Shown: in pieces, positions 25,106 through 37,294 of the stretch
Layout of the letters: every line of letters begins with the position of its first letter
How positions within the stretch are numbered: position 1 is the first letter of the stretch
Assembly: GCA_036417435.1 (NCBI GenBank)
Contig: CM070902.1
Location: 178,612,445-178,676,444 of the forward strand
Origin: Inia geoffrensis
Lineage: Eukaryota > Chordata > Mammalia > Artiodactyla > Iniidae
Length of the DNA stretch: 64,000 nt
Direction: 5' to 3'
The notes under the pieces: generated by a model
Databases searched by the model: none
What the model saw: only the letters and a program-made list of their open reading frames with translations
What the model was told of the DNA's origin: nothing
Position numbers and translations under genes: made by a program

Positions 25106-25544
25106 GAAATCGGCTGTCTGCAAACTAGCCCTGATGGTAACCCATATCAGAGGGCTTCACCTCCCAAATACAGAACAAACATACTCTGTGAAAAGCAACT
25201 TTGTTCCACCTGTAAACGATCTCAGTATAAAAACTACTCTTTGATTTAAAATGCTAGTTATCAACTTTTATACCGCGTCACGTCTGAAAGAACCACTCAG
25301 TCTGTTTTGCCCAAATCTTCCTCCCCCCGCCCCCCTTCCTGGTCCGCCTTCACAGCAGGACTCCTGGGAAGGTTGTACCGGCTGCCTTGTGCATTTACCA
25401 TTTACCACCTGGGCTCGTCGTGCGATCGAGCAAAGCTGTGCTCTCCTCCGGTATCTGAGTTTTCTTATTTGTTGCTTTCGCACTCGCAGGGTCACATGAG
25501 AGTAGGTGCCGGGTGGGAGCGAAGGGGTGCTGGTAGAGAGGAAG

Positions 25545-25715
25545 GGCAGACCGTTGAGTGGGAGCTCTGTGCCAGCGACGTCTAGGCGCCGCGCGTGTGC
25601 TGCCCCGCCTTCCCTCTCTTAAAACATCCCCGTGAGTCAGGTAGCATATTCTCCTCATTTTAAGGACAAGAAAAACGAGGCTGGAACAGGTTAAGTTACA
25701 CACCATAGGAGAGCT
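25545..25715 (+). mobile_element. MIR-type SINE, degraded and GC-rich
   Basis: 'gctctgtgccagcgacgtct' followed by 'ctcctcattttaaggacaag' and 'acaggttaagttacacacca' matches MIR order. Confidence 0.6.
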
Positions 25716-27321
25716 CTGGCTACTGCTTGAGGACAGAGTTGCATAAGTACAATTGGTTCATTATGCACTTTGTCCCTTTTCATCAGTTTTTTTCTCCTGT
25801 AAATTCTGTACTGTACAAAGTGTATTAATTTTAGTTGTCTGATATCTACTGAATTTAGACTTTTTAAAAAACCAACCAGTTGTTTTCATCCATGTCACAC
25901 CTCCCTTAAGAAAAGTTTGGCAATGTCCTCTTTACTATTGTGAAACGCAATTCATAACAGCGATCATCTATTTATATGTGAAGTTGTTTAAAAAATAAAT
26001 ATGATGGCCTACATGCTCTGTAAAGCTGAAATAATAACAGTAATTTATATTAAAGTACACATGCACCATTACAAGAAACGGAGAAGGAAGTAGTCAGATG
26101 TTTGTATCTTTTAAGCCTCAGACTCAGGCTAAATGGATATGTTTTCTGGTTTTCACTGTGATGCAAAGAGTATAAGCAATGTTCCTATTAGTGATTTGAT
26201 TTTCCAGAGTAGTAGCTGTTGTTCCAAAGTATAGAAACTTCCTTCGACTTAACGTGATAGTTCTATTTCTAGAAAATTTGTCTTCAACGAAATCTGCAAA
26301 ACATACTTGTGCTTCTATGTGACAGTATTATGTTCTAGACTCAGATGGACGATAGCAGAAATGTTGCCTACGTAAGTGTCCAGCGAACTGTTTGAAAGGC
26401 TTGGAGGGCATGGAGCAAACACCCATTTTGGGGACTGTCCCTTGTTGGATGTCCACGGACCTTGCCCACTTCACCCCCCCACCCCGCCCATTGAGACAAT
26501 GTAAAATGTCCCTACACATTTCTCACAATTCTCATAAGGGGCAGCCCTGCTCTCCATGAGTGCCACTGATCGAAACTTTCAAACCCAAGTTAACATTGGT
26601 TAGAAAAGTATTAAGCATTCATTCCATAGGTTTAAGATACTGTGTGTAGCACAGTGTAAACCAGAAGTATGTAAGAATTGATTCCTTTCTTCAAGGGTTT
26701 AACAGCCTAGCTAACAAGATGGATCACTTGCACAGACGTAGTTAAAAGTATGTGTTTATCAGGAAGAGAAAGATGGCGGTGAGCTGAGAACAGCCAGAAA
26801 GGTCTCACAGAGGCAGCGCAGTACAGAGGGAGATTTGGAGGACGTGTCTATAAAAAAGTGGCTCTAGAAAAGCTTGGAACACAGATGAGGAAAGGGGGCC
26901 AAGGAGCCTGACTGGGGTGAAGGAGTGACTGCCGGAAAGTTATGGGCAGTGATCGTGGAAATTAAGATTGGAGCAAAACCGTCATATCCAAATGGAGATT
27001 AAATTGAATAATTAATGGAGACTAAATTGAATAATTCATGAGTGTCAGATATGGTCGGTCGCTCTGTACAAAATATTCAAGTTTTGACATGGCTCTTTAA
27101 ATGAATTTGAAGTTCGTTACCAGTAAAACTGGAGGGCTCAGGATAGAAGACTTGTATTTCTTTAATTGGGAATATGCACTTTCAGTTGTGTCTCTTCTTT
27201 GGAAGATTTTATTCTATTTACGCAGTTAAATTTGGGATGAACTCACAGCCGTGGTCCGCAGGGACTCATTGTCTCCATGAACATGGACTTTGAATTCCTA
27301 AAATAACAGACCATGGTTTGA
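25716..27321. other. Unique intronic sequence immediately upstream of the exon
   Basis: No young repeat occurs in the 1.6 kb before the exon. Faint ancient-repeat wording is near 26600-26720 and 26860-26960. A 23-base tandem duplication is at 26991-27036. Confidence 0.5.
26991..27036 (+). repeat. 23-base tandem duplication
   Basis: The unit starting aatggaga and ending gaataatt occurs twice head to tail (26991-27013 and 27014-27036), with one mismatch (t/c). Confidence 0.92.
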
Positions 27322-27348
27322 TGTCTCTGTTGTCTTGGTCTCTTGCAG
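27322..27348 (+). promoter_or_regulatory. PDGFC: 3' splice site (acceptor) of the PDGFC exon
   Basis: A pyrimidine-rich tract (tctctgttgtcttggtctc) leads into ttgcag, with the AG at 27347-27348. The cut leaves one base before the tyrosine codon, the phase expected for a split lysine codon. A possible branch point is the cctaaa motif near 27297-27302, about 46-50 bases upstream; that part is inference. Confidence 0.9.
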
Positions 27349-27529
27349 GTATGATTTTGTAGAGGTTGAGGAACCCAGCGATGGAGCCGTATTAGGGCGC
27401 TGGTGTGGGTCTGGCACAGTGCCGGGAAAGCAGATCTCTAAAGGCAATCAGATCAGGATACGGTTTGTGTCTGATGAATATTTCCCTTCGGAACCCGGGT
27501 TCTGCATCCACTATAACGTTGTCACGCCA
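27349..27529 (+). CDS. PDGFC: PDGFC internal coding exon (C-terminal half of CUB domain)
   Basis: This exon encodes 60 complete codons after one leading base (G), which completes a lysine codon begun in the previous exon. The peptide starts YDFVEVEEPSDG, contains GRWCGSGTVPGKQ, SKGNQIRIRF and SDEYFPSEPGFCIHYN, and ends VVTP. It matches PDGFC and not PDGFD, whose CUB sequence differs strongly here. By recalled human numbering it covers about residues 106-165, with cysteines near 124 and 157. PDGFC is a secreted dimeric growth factor that signals through PDGF receptor alpha. Its N-terminal CUB domain keeps it latent until it is cut off by plasmin or tissue plasminogen activator. The exon lies between an AG acceptor and a GTAAGT donor, so it is not a processed copy. 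From memory of the human protein there are a few mild changes (A for T, V for I, V for I, T for M). The rest of the gene lies outside the window. Confidence 0.96.
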
Positions 27530-27535
27530 GTAAGT
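27530..27535 (+). promoter_or_regulatory. PDGFC: 5' splice site (donor) of the PDGFC exon
   Basis: The intron begins GTAAGT directly after the proline codon CCA, so the exon ends in phase 0. In PDGFC the next residue after this proline is glutamine, at the start of the following exon. Reading through the donor without splicing reaches a stop codon within four codons. Confidence 0.92.
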
Positions 27536-30500
27536 ACCACTTAGAGACGCCCTTATGTGTCTGGATCGGTTGTTTGGTCACTTCCTTTTCTCCTTTTAAA
27601 CAAGAGATTTAGGAAAACCAAGAGCCAAGAGCCAAAAAACCTTTCCATAGCTTGATTTGCTTTTTTCCGTAAATGTCACTGTGGTTATCGCTATAACTAT
27701 AATTTATTCACTGTAGATTATTAGTGTCTCCATTGCCTTAAAAGTCCATGCGTTTATGTGATGTTATAATTTTCCCCCCATTAAGGTGTCATCTTTCCTT
27801 TCGGTACCCACCAGAAGTTGACGTTTTAGATGTGTCATTTTATCTTTTTGGGGGGAAAGGTAAACTTATTAACTACTCTCTTCAAATCAGTGTTTTAGTA
27901 AAATATATTTTAAAAAGTAGTTATCTCAGTTTTCCTACTCATCTTAATATTTGTCCTGATGAATAATGTTATGGCCTTTGTACCCCAAAGAGGAAGTTTG
28001 AAAATTCTCACAGGGATTTAGGAAATCTATTTTTATTTGTATTGCAATTGTTTATTCCCTTTATTTTATGTATTATTGCGAACATTTGTATCTATTTGTT
28101 GCTGCAACAAAAATATTGAAAAACCTTCTGGCTGTTTATCCCATTCTGCTTATCATAGTAATTCAGAAGTATTTATACAAATAGGTTGTCACCTAGTATA
28201 CTTTTCGCATATGATGAGTATCACCATTTAAAAGAACGTAAAATTGATATCATTCATGATTTTGACAGGTTTAGCAAATCAGTACGCACACTGGGAACAT
28301 GAAATGGTGTGGGCTACGTGCATTAATTAACATGTGTATTCTAAGCAGGTATAACAATAATGCATCCAGCACACTAACAATTCATGAGGCCAATTAGAAA
28401 ATATGGGATCGATATGTAACTTTATATATAATTATTATAATTATAATACAATTAGAATATATATAATTATAATCATGATAATTATACTGATATGTAAATG
28501 TTATGAATAATTATACATTAACATATAAATATTATGAATAATTATACATTATTCATATATATATTATTATATTATATAATAATTGTTAAACATTGTGAAT
28601 AATTATATAGTATTCATATCATAACATTAAGCAGGAATTTCCCTTTTTTGAAATTGCCCAAACTCAATTCCGTGGAATAGTATTTAAGCAACTGACTAAA
28701 TTATGAAATTTAAGTATTGTTTGAGATACAGCTGAAAAGAAACAACAGAATGTAAACTGAAGTTGGAAAAATGATAATTTATTTATTAACAGAATCATTT
28801 ACTGTGTACAATTGAAGTGAAGGGAGGTACCTCTAAAATATGCTGTGAATTTACCTTGTGAATCTTGATCAATTTCCTGATACAAATTATTTGAGATATC
28901 TGTATCTCTATGCCATTATGAAATACTTTGCACAGTATAGATTCTCTACCATGTCCTTTGTTAATTTCCAAATTTTTTCTTAATTTAACTGTTTAACATT
29001 TTTTATTTAAATTTAATAAAACTTAATAATTTCACCTAGAAAAGTGTTAATATTAGACAAGGATGAACTTATTTAAAAACCTTTTGATACTGTGACTATT
29101 TGTTTGAATGAAACCCCCAAGAATCTGTTTATCACCCTTTCACAGTACACTGCTTCACAGAATTTATGAGTTTAATATTTGTTTTAAGCCTAAAATGCCC
29201 TTGGGAGCCATGAGAAAGCTACAGTTTCACAAAGTTATACAGCCCATATTTTCCAGTTTGGATTTAGCACATCTAATGTTCTTAAATATTTAAATATGAA
29301 ACAATCAAATTTTACTGTAAAACATAATGGTAGGTCTTGTATCATAGCGAAGGTTTGATTTATCCCAAACCTGTGACAAAAATAAACTTGAAACTGAGAA
29401 GCTATTTGTACAGTATTTTACATGAACTAGTGTCTTCACATTTTATTAATAGCAATCTTATTATCATCCCACAGAATAAGACACGAAAACAAAAGCATAT
29501 ATATGCTGACACCAAGTGTTGCCTTCCTCTGATTTTATGATCTCATAGGTTGTCTGGTTGTGTAACCCACGGAGTGGTGTGGAAGAAATAAAATATGTAA
29601 AAACAAGAACACAGGAAATGTACAGTGCCTCGCTTAGTCCTGGCCCCATTATAGTTTTTCAATAAGTAGTCGAATACTTAGTTGACCATACAACTCAGTC
29701 ACCCCGGCTTAACTCACAGCGGATTCACTGACACTTGTGTTTCCATATGTGTGCGTGTGTCAGTTTCCTGAGCCTGGAGATGAGATAAAGACGCATAAGG
29801 ATCTGCTGTAAGTACCACCCGTCCTCTGGACTGGGAAAGACCCTGCCCCCTGGGTTTGACCTGTTACCAGGGATTCACTGTGACTAAGACCAGAAACTGC
29901 ATCTGGGAGACTTTGGGTGAAGAGGGTATTTCTGTTTGCATCATCAAAATTAAGTTCAGTACCTGTTTAGATCGTTCCTGAAATAGTTGGATAAATTTTC
30001 AGTATGGACTTTGGATTGACACTCTCCTGGGCTCTGTTGAACATGCCTTTCTTGGTAACTAACTTCTTGGTGACTAGTTGCCCTGGGATGGCTGCCTGGG
30101 GAAACAGTTCGCATTATGCTTCGGAAACCATCAGGCTGGGGCGAGAAGAAGCAAGAAAAGAGGACAGTAGGTTCCTGCCTTGCTTAACATGTGTGACCTG
30201 GTGATTTTAATCTTGCCAGATGGCTTTCTGGAGTGATCACTGATACGTGAATTGTACTGTCTCGCAAGCTTTGACTCTTCAGGGTGTGAGTTTACTTTGA
30301 CGGTTTACGTGCCATTCCCTCACCGACCCTTTGCCCTGACCCCATGCAGCCGTGGCTGTCTCCATGCAGCCCACACTCCTTCTGCTCTCAACAGCTGCCC
30401 CAAGTTGGTGAGTGAAAATCGGTGAGGATTTTGCACTCTAGCCTCCCAGAGTGTTCTGAATTATCAGTGGACGTTGCTCAAGGGCACCCCTCCCTGCCTG

Positions 30501-31850
30501 ACCCTCTCCCCCAGCATCCCTGCCAGCAGGGCAGCATCCATCAGTCTTATCTGTGCACCAGCGAAGGGAAGCCTCAGGGAAGAAAGTTTGCCTTTTGGAG
30601 AAGAGACTTTCAAGTTCTGCAGCATTTGCTCAGGGGCAAGTGCCCCTCCAAGCCCCTGGATCCTCGCTCACACATTTTTTTTTTTTCTTTTTTTCCCAGA
30701 GGTGAACTTCATAATTAACACACCCAGCTCCTCAGAGGCCATGGTCTCGCTGACTGCAAACCCCCTGCTGCACAGTAGGACTGAGGGGCCACCGGCCCGA
30801 TGGCTTCTTAATTTTGTAATGATACAATGCTATTCAGCACAGGCCCTGAGTGCACTGTGAACTTCCTGCCTAGAGGTCTGTCGCTGTGCAGCTGTTCACT
30901 CATCTGCCATCACCCCTGGGGGGGGGGGGTGTGAACCCCCCATGGAGCTATCTCACTTACTGTATGTGATAGAGTAGTGATGATTCATAAACCAGAAAAC
31001 TGAAGAATCGCAGTAATGACACGACATACTCTCCTGGTCCTGGTGTATTAGGCTGTATTGCCAAGGATACCTTCTTGTCCTCCTTAAAGAAAGAATGGAA
31101 CTGGAATCTTTTGTTTTCTTTCCTTCTTTTTCTTGTTGTTGTTGTTGTTGTTGGGGACTGGAGCACACCCCCGGGGTAAAGAAATTAGTGCCTACGTATG
31201 ACGTCATATGCATTGATGGGTCTAATCATCCTTACCTGCTTTTTTATAATGATCGGAACGAATATTTTGCATCTATCGACACATAGAAAAAAAATGTTGA
31301 GTTTAATCACACTTTTTTCTGGGACGATTAGAGAGAAAGCTTATTTTAATACCCTTTATATTTTACAAATAGTGAACTCCGCAGCCCTCTTTGGGAGCTT
31401 GAATGAATATTTATTCCAGTCAACCTTTAAGACTCTGTGGTTCTGATTACCATACATCTTAGCAGGAGAGTTTTAATGCATTAGTTAAAGTTCTCAGAAA
31501 TAGTTTTTGCTACACGTTTTGCCATTAAAAATTGGGTTCGCCTTTGAAAGATGATTTACCCACTCTTTTCCCCTCCACCAGTGAATGAGAGAGCGTGTAG
31601 TTAAACAAGGGATCCCTTACTATTTCCGACAAAGTGATGCTGATCTAATATAGTTCATATGTGTTTTATATAGAGATATGCTTTCCTTTGTAATATTATG
31701 TTTTCAGTACCATTTTCTTGATTCCCAGGTACCTTAGACTAAGACATGAATAACATTTATCTTTCCATTTTGCTCTTTTAAGTTGATATTATAGACCGTT
31801 AGTTTAGAAAGAAAAACGTGGCGTAGGATGTTTACCTGAAATTAGAGCTA
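27536..31850. other. Repeat-poor intronic sequence downstream of the exon
   Basis: No young SINE or L1 is seen. An AT-rich low-complexity stretch lies at 28420-28625, a G run at 30908-30919 and a (GTT)n tract at 31133-31153. The 128-codon ORF at 30474-30860 has no domain. Confidence 0.5.
28420..28625. repeat. AT-rich low-complexity region
   Basis: It is made of ataattat/attataat words and two copies of tatgaataattatacatt. Almost no G or C is present. Confidence 0.85.
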
Positions 31851-31899
31851 GTTCTTTGTAGCTTTTAAAAAAAATAGTACCAGATTGACTACATTAATT

Positions 31900-32250
31900 A
31901 AAACTGATAGAATTTTCATACTGTTTGCAAGAATTGTTTATGGAAATGTATATTCCCCAATCATGCTCCATTAATACATAATGGAAAAGAAATCCAGGCA
32001 AATGGGTGCCAAACAATATATATCCAGCTTTCTGATGGGGCATAAGGAGTTAATAATGTCTTTGATTTTTGTTTCCTTTATGCTAGAAGAGAAAAAAAAA
32101 GGCCTGGTAGATTAGCAGTGAGAGATTGTTTGGGAAGAAATGAAGCAAAACTGAAATAAAACAGTGCAAGCCTGTTTCTGTTTGGAGGCCACACACAGTG
32201 AGCGCCAGCACACATTTCAGATCTCTTAGAAAGAAAAGAAAATTTCTTGT
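31900..32250. promoter_or_regulatory. Candidate conserved noncoding block (possible enhancer)
   Basis: This is a repeat-free block with TAAT-core words (attaatacataatgg), 'gaaatccaggcaaatgggtg' and 'tttgatttttgtttccttta'. It has no ORF. Balanced complexity inside a repeat-poor interval is typical of developmental enhancers in growth-factor introns. That is inference only, since conservation cannot be measured here. Confidence 0.3.
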
Positions 32251-33017
32251 TTAATTTTGGAGTAATTTATAATAGAGTATGTGTGTTTCACTCTGGGTAC
32301 TGTAGCATAAGCACCATTATTTTAAAACGTTAAGAAATCTACAAAGGCTGAAAAATAACATCTTTTCTCATATCAAAAAACGTTGTTAAAAGTGTTCTAT
32401 TTTTTTAAAAAATCTCAGCCTTCCTTAATGTAAAATATACTTCGTATTTTTGTCAGGCAGTTACTTCACAAATCCATACGTATTTTTGAAATAAACTGCA
32501 CAAATCCAGATTTGATATTTTTAGTGGTTTTATTCTTTATATAGGGAACTCTTCGTCTTGAGTATAACATTACTTGTAATCCATACTTTTTTAAATGGTT
32601 ATAAGATTTGAGGATTTTCTTTTTCTCCAGACTGGTTAACATTTTGAAGGGTGATTAAACTACAGCTGCTTTCTTTCAGGATGGCTTTACAGAATATTAT
32701 ATTTTTCAAGAGCTTTAATCTAAGCTTTCTGATCAGAAGTAGTAACAATATTTTCAACAATTTATTTGCTCTCGTTTTCAGTTTAATGACTGAATCAGTT
32801 TAGATGAAAAGAAATAGATGTTAGTGCTACCATATACCACTTGACTCCGTGTAGTTTGATCTTCTTTACTTTATTGCCTGAAAAGGGGAGAGTGCGGGGA
32901 TGAATGAACTGAAGGCTCCTTTAATACCCAACAATCCCGTGCAGCTCATCTTAAGTTACTTCCGCATGTGTTCTATTATTTGTATGATTTTAATGTTTCT
33001 TTTTCTAAATATCCAAA

Positions 33018-33195
33018 ATTATTTTTTTAATCTTTTTACATTTTTAATTGACATACAGTTGATTTACAATGTTGTGTTAATTACTGCTCTACAGCAAAGT
33101 GATTCAGTTACACACACATATATATATATTTTTTAATATATTCTTTTCCATTATGGTTTATCACGGAATATTGAATCTAGTTCCCTGTGTTGCCT
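33018..33195 (-). mobile_element. L1 3' end, 5'-truncated
   Basis: 'gttgatttacaatgttgtgt', 'gctctacagcaaagtgattc' and 'tagttccctgtgttg' read antisense, with a TA microsatellite at 33118-33130. It is the only clear young repeat between the exon and 36.6 kb. Confidence 0.88.
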
Positions 33196-36100
33196 TTTCA
33201 ATACGTATAATCGCTGGCACCTGTTGGATATCACATATTTTTTATTCTTATTAGTAAAATCACACCCGGAGAGGAAAGTATGAGAGAGCGGGGGTGGGGG
33301 GTAAGTATGGCGGCCACTTTGTGACCCCACCGTGTGTTCTCCTGAGCGGGCTTCTTGGGAAGGACGCGTGGGGAGTGAAGGGGCGGCCGTGCAGCAGCGG
33401 GGGCTTCCGTGGGGCAGGCTCAGAGGACACTGGAAGCCCGAGGTGCCATTGAGGAATGCATGACTGATCGCCAAAGAGTTATTAATTATGCAGGATGCAG
33501 AGAACAAAGCAGCTCAGTGAACATTGGCTCCGGGGCAGAAAGGACGGGGGGTTTCCTTCCCTTCTCCATACGCCAGTAGGTCTATCACTGTTACTATCTT
33601 GTCAAGGAATGTCTTACCAGAAAGCCAGATTTGCTTTTCTGTTCAGGTTAGGAAAAATTCCAGCTAACGCTCAAACAAGGCATCACATTCATCCGTTCAC
33701 TTTATTCCAGCAGCGGGGCTGGAATAAAAATACTTAGAATAATATCCTAACACAAATGGCTTAGGAAAAAAAATGTCAGAATGGATTCAGGATTTTTAAA
33801 ATTCGTAAATCTTCGTAACAAACTGCATTGCATTCCTATGTGATCGTATTAAACCGATTTGAACAAGGAAAAAATTAGGTTTAAGCCTTTCAGAATAAAA
33901 TTCTATTTACCTTAAGAGAGAATTAAGAGAAAAAGGTGTTCTTAGAACTCCTTCCGTAGCAGAGAATAGAAGAAGTATTTCAAGTACTGTATGTCTATAC
34001 TGGAGTCTGAAACACGTTGGACTGATTTGATTTTTATTAAAATATACAATGTACTTGTATATTTATGCAGGGAGTCTTGAGGTGACAGTATTTTCTTGCA
34101 TCAAAGACATTATACAATTGCTGCAGAGACTAAACTCCTACTTGCCTAAGAGCTGTTAAATATAATTTTCTGCCCACCCTCTACTCCATGGACACAGAGC
34201 TCCCTTTCACGTGAAGGGCATGGGATGTCCTCCATTTCTGCTGATTTGTTTTGTTCCATTTAATTCCTAGCTAGCTAAGAAGGAATTTCACAGATAGAAT
34301 GATTTGCAGTTGGAAAGAAATAGGCAGTTGTAACAACTGCGGGAATGGTAAAAGGCGCGCAGATCATTTCAAGTCGATGTGCAAGTGGGCTGCAAATTAG
34401 AAGTTAGGTGAATTAAAAGTTTGAAGTTTGATTCATATTGTACATCGAAAGCCACAAAGTTTTGGAAGTTTAGGGTTAACACAGCAACCTAAACCCAATG
34501 GAGAGAACTGCTCTCTAGAAATAAGTTTGTTACCATTTAAAACGATAAAAGAAATACTTTTTTTCAATATCCCCATCCACGTTCCTCTTAATTGTTTCAA
34601 CATTTGTTGAATACGTGATGAGGTATTTTGTTACGGGAAAATTCAGAGGTGTATATGGTATTGCCCTGTGTTTCTAAGAACCTCGCTTGTTCTGGAGAAG
34701 AGATACGTACTGTATACCTATACAAATACAGTGTGTCAGTGTGTCCTATAAGTGGTTTGGAAAGATTGTGAGAAGGAAGAGAGGCGATTGTTGAGAGCAG
34801 AGGATGTCATAACTCTTAGATTAAAGAGAAAAAAACTAAACAAGCAAACAAAAAGCCTGGGAGTTACCTAGTATAAATTCGATAACAACTGTATGATAAA
34901 TACCTCTCAAGAGCTTATTAAAATGTATGTTTTCAGATGTCAGAGATTATGATTCTCTAGTTCTGGAGTGGTGCCCAGTTATCTGCATTTTCATCAAATG
35001 TGCTTATATATTATGCTCCAAGACGTTCTCACATTGAATTAGGGGGAAGAAATTTCTCTAAACTGCAAACTGAGCAGGATACAGAGAGTTTTACTAAAGA
35101 TGTTGGGGAAATATTTTTTATATTCAAACTAGCATGAATATTTTATGGAACAGATTGGAGACTCTGCTCGTGTATTTTATAGCTGACATGCCCATGCGTT
35201 CTCTGTTAGATCCTAATTATATCAAGATCCAAGTGCACCCCGTGCATCCTGGTGGCCGCGCAGCCATTTCTCACGGCTGAGCCATGAAGTATGCGCTGTG
35301 ACTACATTTCCTCTCCTGCCCTCTGTTCTGTTTTATTCTCCCTAGAGTTGTGTCATTTTGCGGTTTGCTGAGCTTTCTGTGTATTTATCACCGATTCATC
35401 CCCCCAGTCATTCCTCAGACTGTGTGAATCTCCTCTCAGTACAGTCAGATGCGTTAGGTTTCCTAATCATTTCGTCTTTGGGAAGAAGTCCCTGCAGAGA
35501 CAGTGTGTCTGCTTCCCTCTGGGCTGGCTGCCCTTTACCTGCTGCACAGCCATCATCCTTGGGGTCTCCCTCCACCCCTGGCCCGAGCATCCCCTTTGCG
35601 GTTGTCTTGAATTAGATCCCTTGTTTGTACCATCTTTTGTCTTCCTCTCTCTTAGTTTACTTCCTTATTTGGGAAGGGAGTAAAACCCCTGTGAACTTAC
35701 TGAGGAAAAGGAGCATCACAGAGAAAGATTTTGTGACCTCGCATAACTGAAAACGCCTTGATTTAACCCTCAGACTTGAACTCTTAGCTCAGCCTAGAAT
35801 GTGAGTTGACCCCTTCGAAGCCGACTGGGCGTTCTGTGCATGTGATGGGCTTGCTGAAGAAGGTGTGCACTGTCCTGTGAGTAAAGGCGGCTCAGTTCCT
35901 TGAAAACCCCCAGATCCTCCTCGCCTCTTAGCTGAGGGTGTAATGCTGGCTTCCCAGCTCTACGGACTCAGAGCTGAGAGTCGACAGCGTTAAGTATAAA
36001 GGTTTTTATTCAGCCTCCTCACCCCACATTCAGAATAACATCGCTGCTCCCTTCTATGCTTGGGTTCCCCAGGCCATAAGTGCTCAATTTTATCCTGTTC

Positions 36101-36650
36101 AGGGTACAAGTCCGAGCAGGGAGTATGTCCCCCTCTGCCCCAGTGGGGAAGTCTTTCTGGGGTGTCTGACGGCTTTGCGATCTCCGACCCGTCCCCCTAT
36201 ATGCAGCCTCCCTGTCGTTACCGCGCCCATAGGTACCTGACGCGCCCCCTGCCAGAGCTTTTGCGTTGTTCTTCTGTGTCAGTCACGTTGCTTCTTGGCT
36301 CTGTCTCCTGCAGGGCCACCGATGCAAGGACTACACATCCACCTGCGTCTTGGTTTCAGAACGTTACCGCAGTAGGCTCCTTTCCAATTTTCTTTGGCCT
36401 TAACGATTAGGCATTGAAAAAATACCTTTAGAGCAGAGCTAAAATCACCATCTTTTCATTTTTTTCTTTTATTTATATAGCAATGTCCTTATTAAAGACT
36501 AAGCTGTTATTTGCTTAAGAAAATATTCAGAAACTCTGCACACTATGGAGGACACACTGTGTGCCAGGTGCCATGCTCTGTAATTGGCTTTCAGGAATTG
36601 TTAACCAAACACAGGTGTTTGGGCCCAATGCACAGTGAGACGAAACAAAC
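33196..36650. other. Mostly unique intronic sequence
   Basis: A GC-rich patch with several CpGs lies at 33280-33440. The 35930-36410 part has raised CpG and a minus-strand AATAAA near 36005-36010. It could be a very old LTR, but I cannot name it. The 116- and 118-codon ORFs here have no domain. Confidence 0.4.
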
Positions 36651-36654
36651 CAAA

Positions 36655-37090
36655 ACATTGGTGTTTGGAGCAGAGAAAAGTTTATTGCAGGGCCGTGCAA
36701 GGAGACGGGTGGCTGGTGCCCAAAAGTCCCCGAACTCCCCCAAGGGTTTCAGCAAAGCATTTTAAAGACCAGGTCAGGGAGGGGCGTGGTTGGTTGTTGC
36801 AGGCTTCCTGGTAGCAGCATCCTTTGTTCTTGCAGCTGTCCATGTAGGTCAGGTCATGATGTTTCTATAAACCTCCAACAAGATGAATGTTATTCTCTGT
36901 TCTGCAACGTTTTGTCTCAGATGAATGAAAAGTGTTATACCCTGAAAGGTCAGAGCCTTGAGAATGGGCTGTCTTGTATATTTCAGGCTGTAGGCATTCT
37001 TAACTTGTAGCAAAAGCAACAAAATACAAAGATTAAAGTAAAAGAAACAGATCCAATATGGAGTCAGATATCTTCTTCCCTATTACAGAA
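36655..37090 (-). mobile_element. Probable solo LTR of an endogenous retrovirus
   Basis: Read on the minus strand, the order fits an LTR: a start region 'atctgactccatattggatc', a TATA-like tttaaaa word near 36760, and an AATAAA signal near 36681-36686 about 80 bases later. There is no internal retroviral coding sequence nearby, so a solo LTR is the simplest reading. The ends are uncertain and I cannot name the subfamily. Confidence 0.5.
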
Positions 37091-37294
37091 TGGCTCTCGG
37101 TTATCCTCCCAGGACAGATAAAATAAGCCCATATAGAATTCGCTTTGCATGATTATGCTAATATTATGTTTACCTTTTAAAAGTTGGACAGACAGAGAGG
37201 ACTTGTTCAGCTATTTAACTTTTCCTGAACTATGTTTCAGTATTAGTGTCCTGTCTAGTAGTAACCATAGGACACCAACTGTGATTCATGCTTT

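Larger units (their letters stand above)
1..27348 (+). other. PDGFC: 3' portion of the PDGFC intron upstream of the exon
   Basis: By inference from the exon, all of this DNA is intron. I looked for the preceding exon, which should end with the DDICK part of the CUB domain and a GT donor, and did not find it. Repeats are listed separately. No ORF in this part resembles a protein other than translated SINE or L1 sequence. Confidence 0.8.

Noticed and set aside
1..27348. Search for the preceding PDGFC exon (start of the CUB domain)
   Set aside because: No stretch encoding the expected residues before DDICK with a GT donor was found by reading. A translated alignment would be decisive.
33280..33440. 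GC-rich patch as a possible CpG island promoter
   Set aside because: Too short (about 160 bases) with only moderate CpG, next to an L1 fragment and with no exon or transcript start features.
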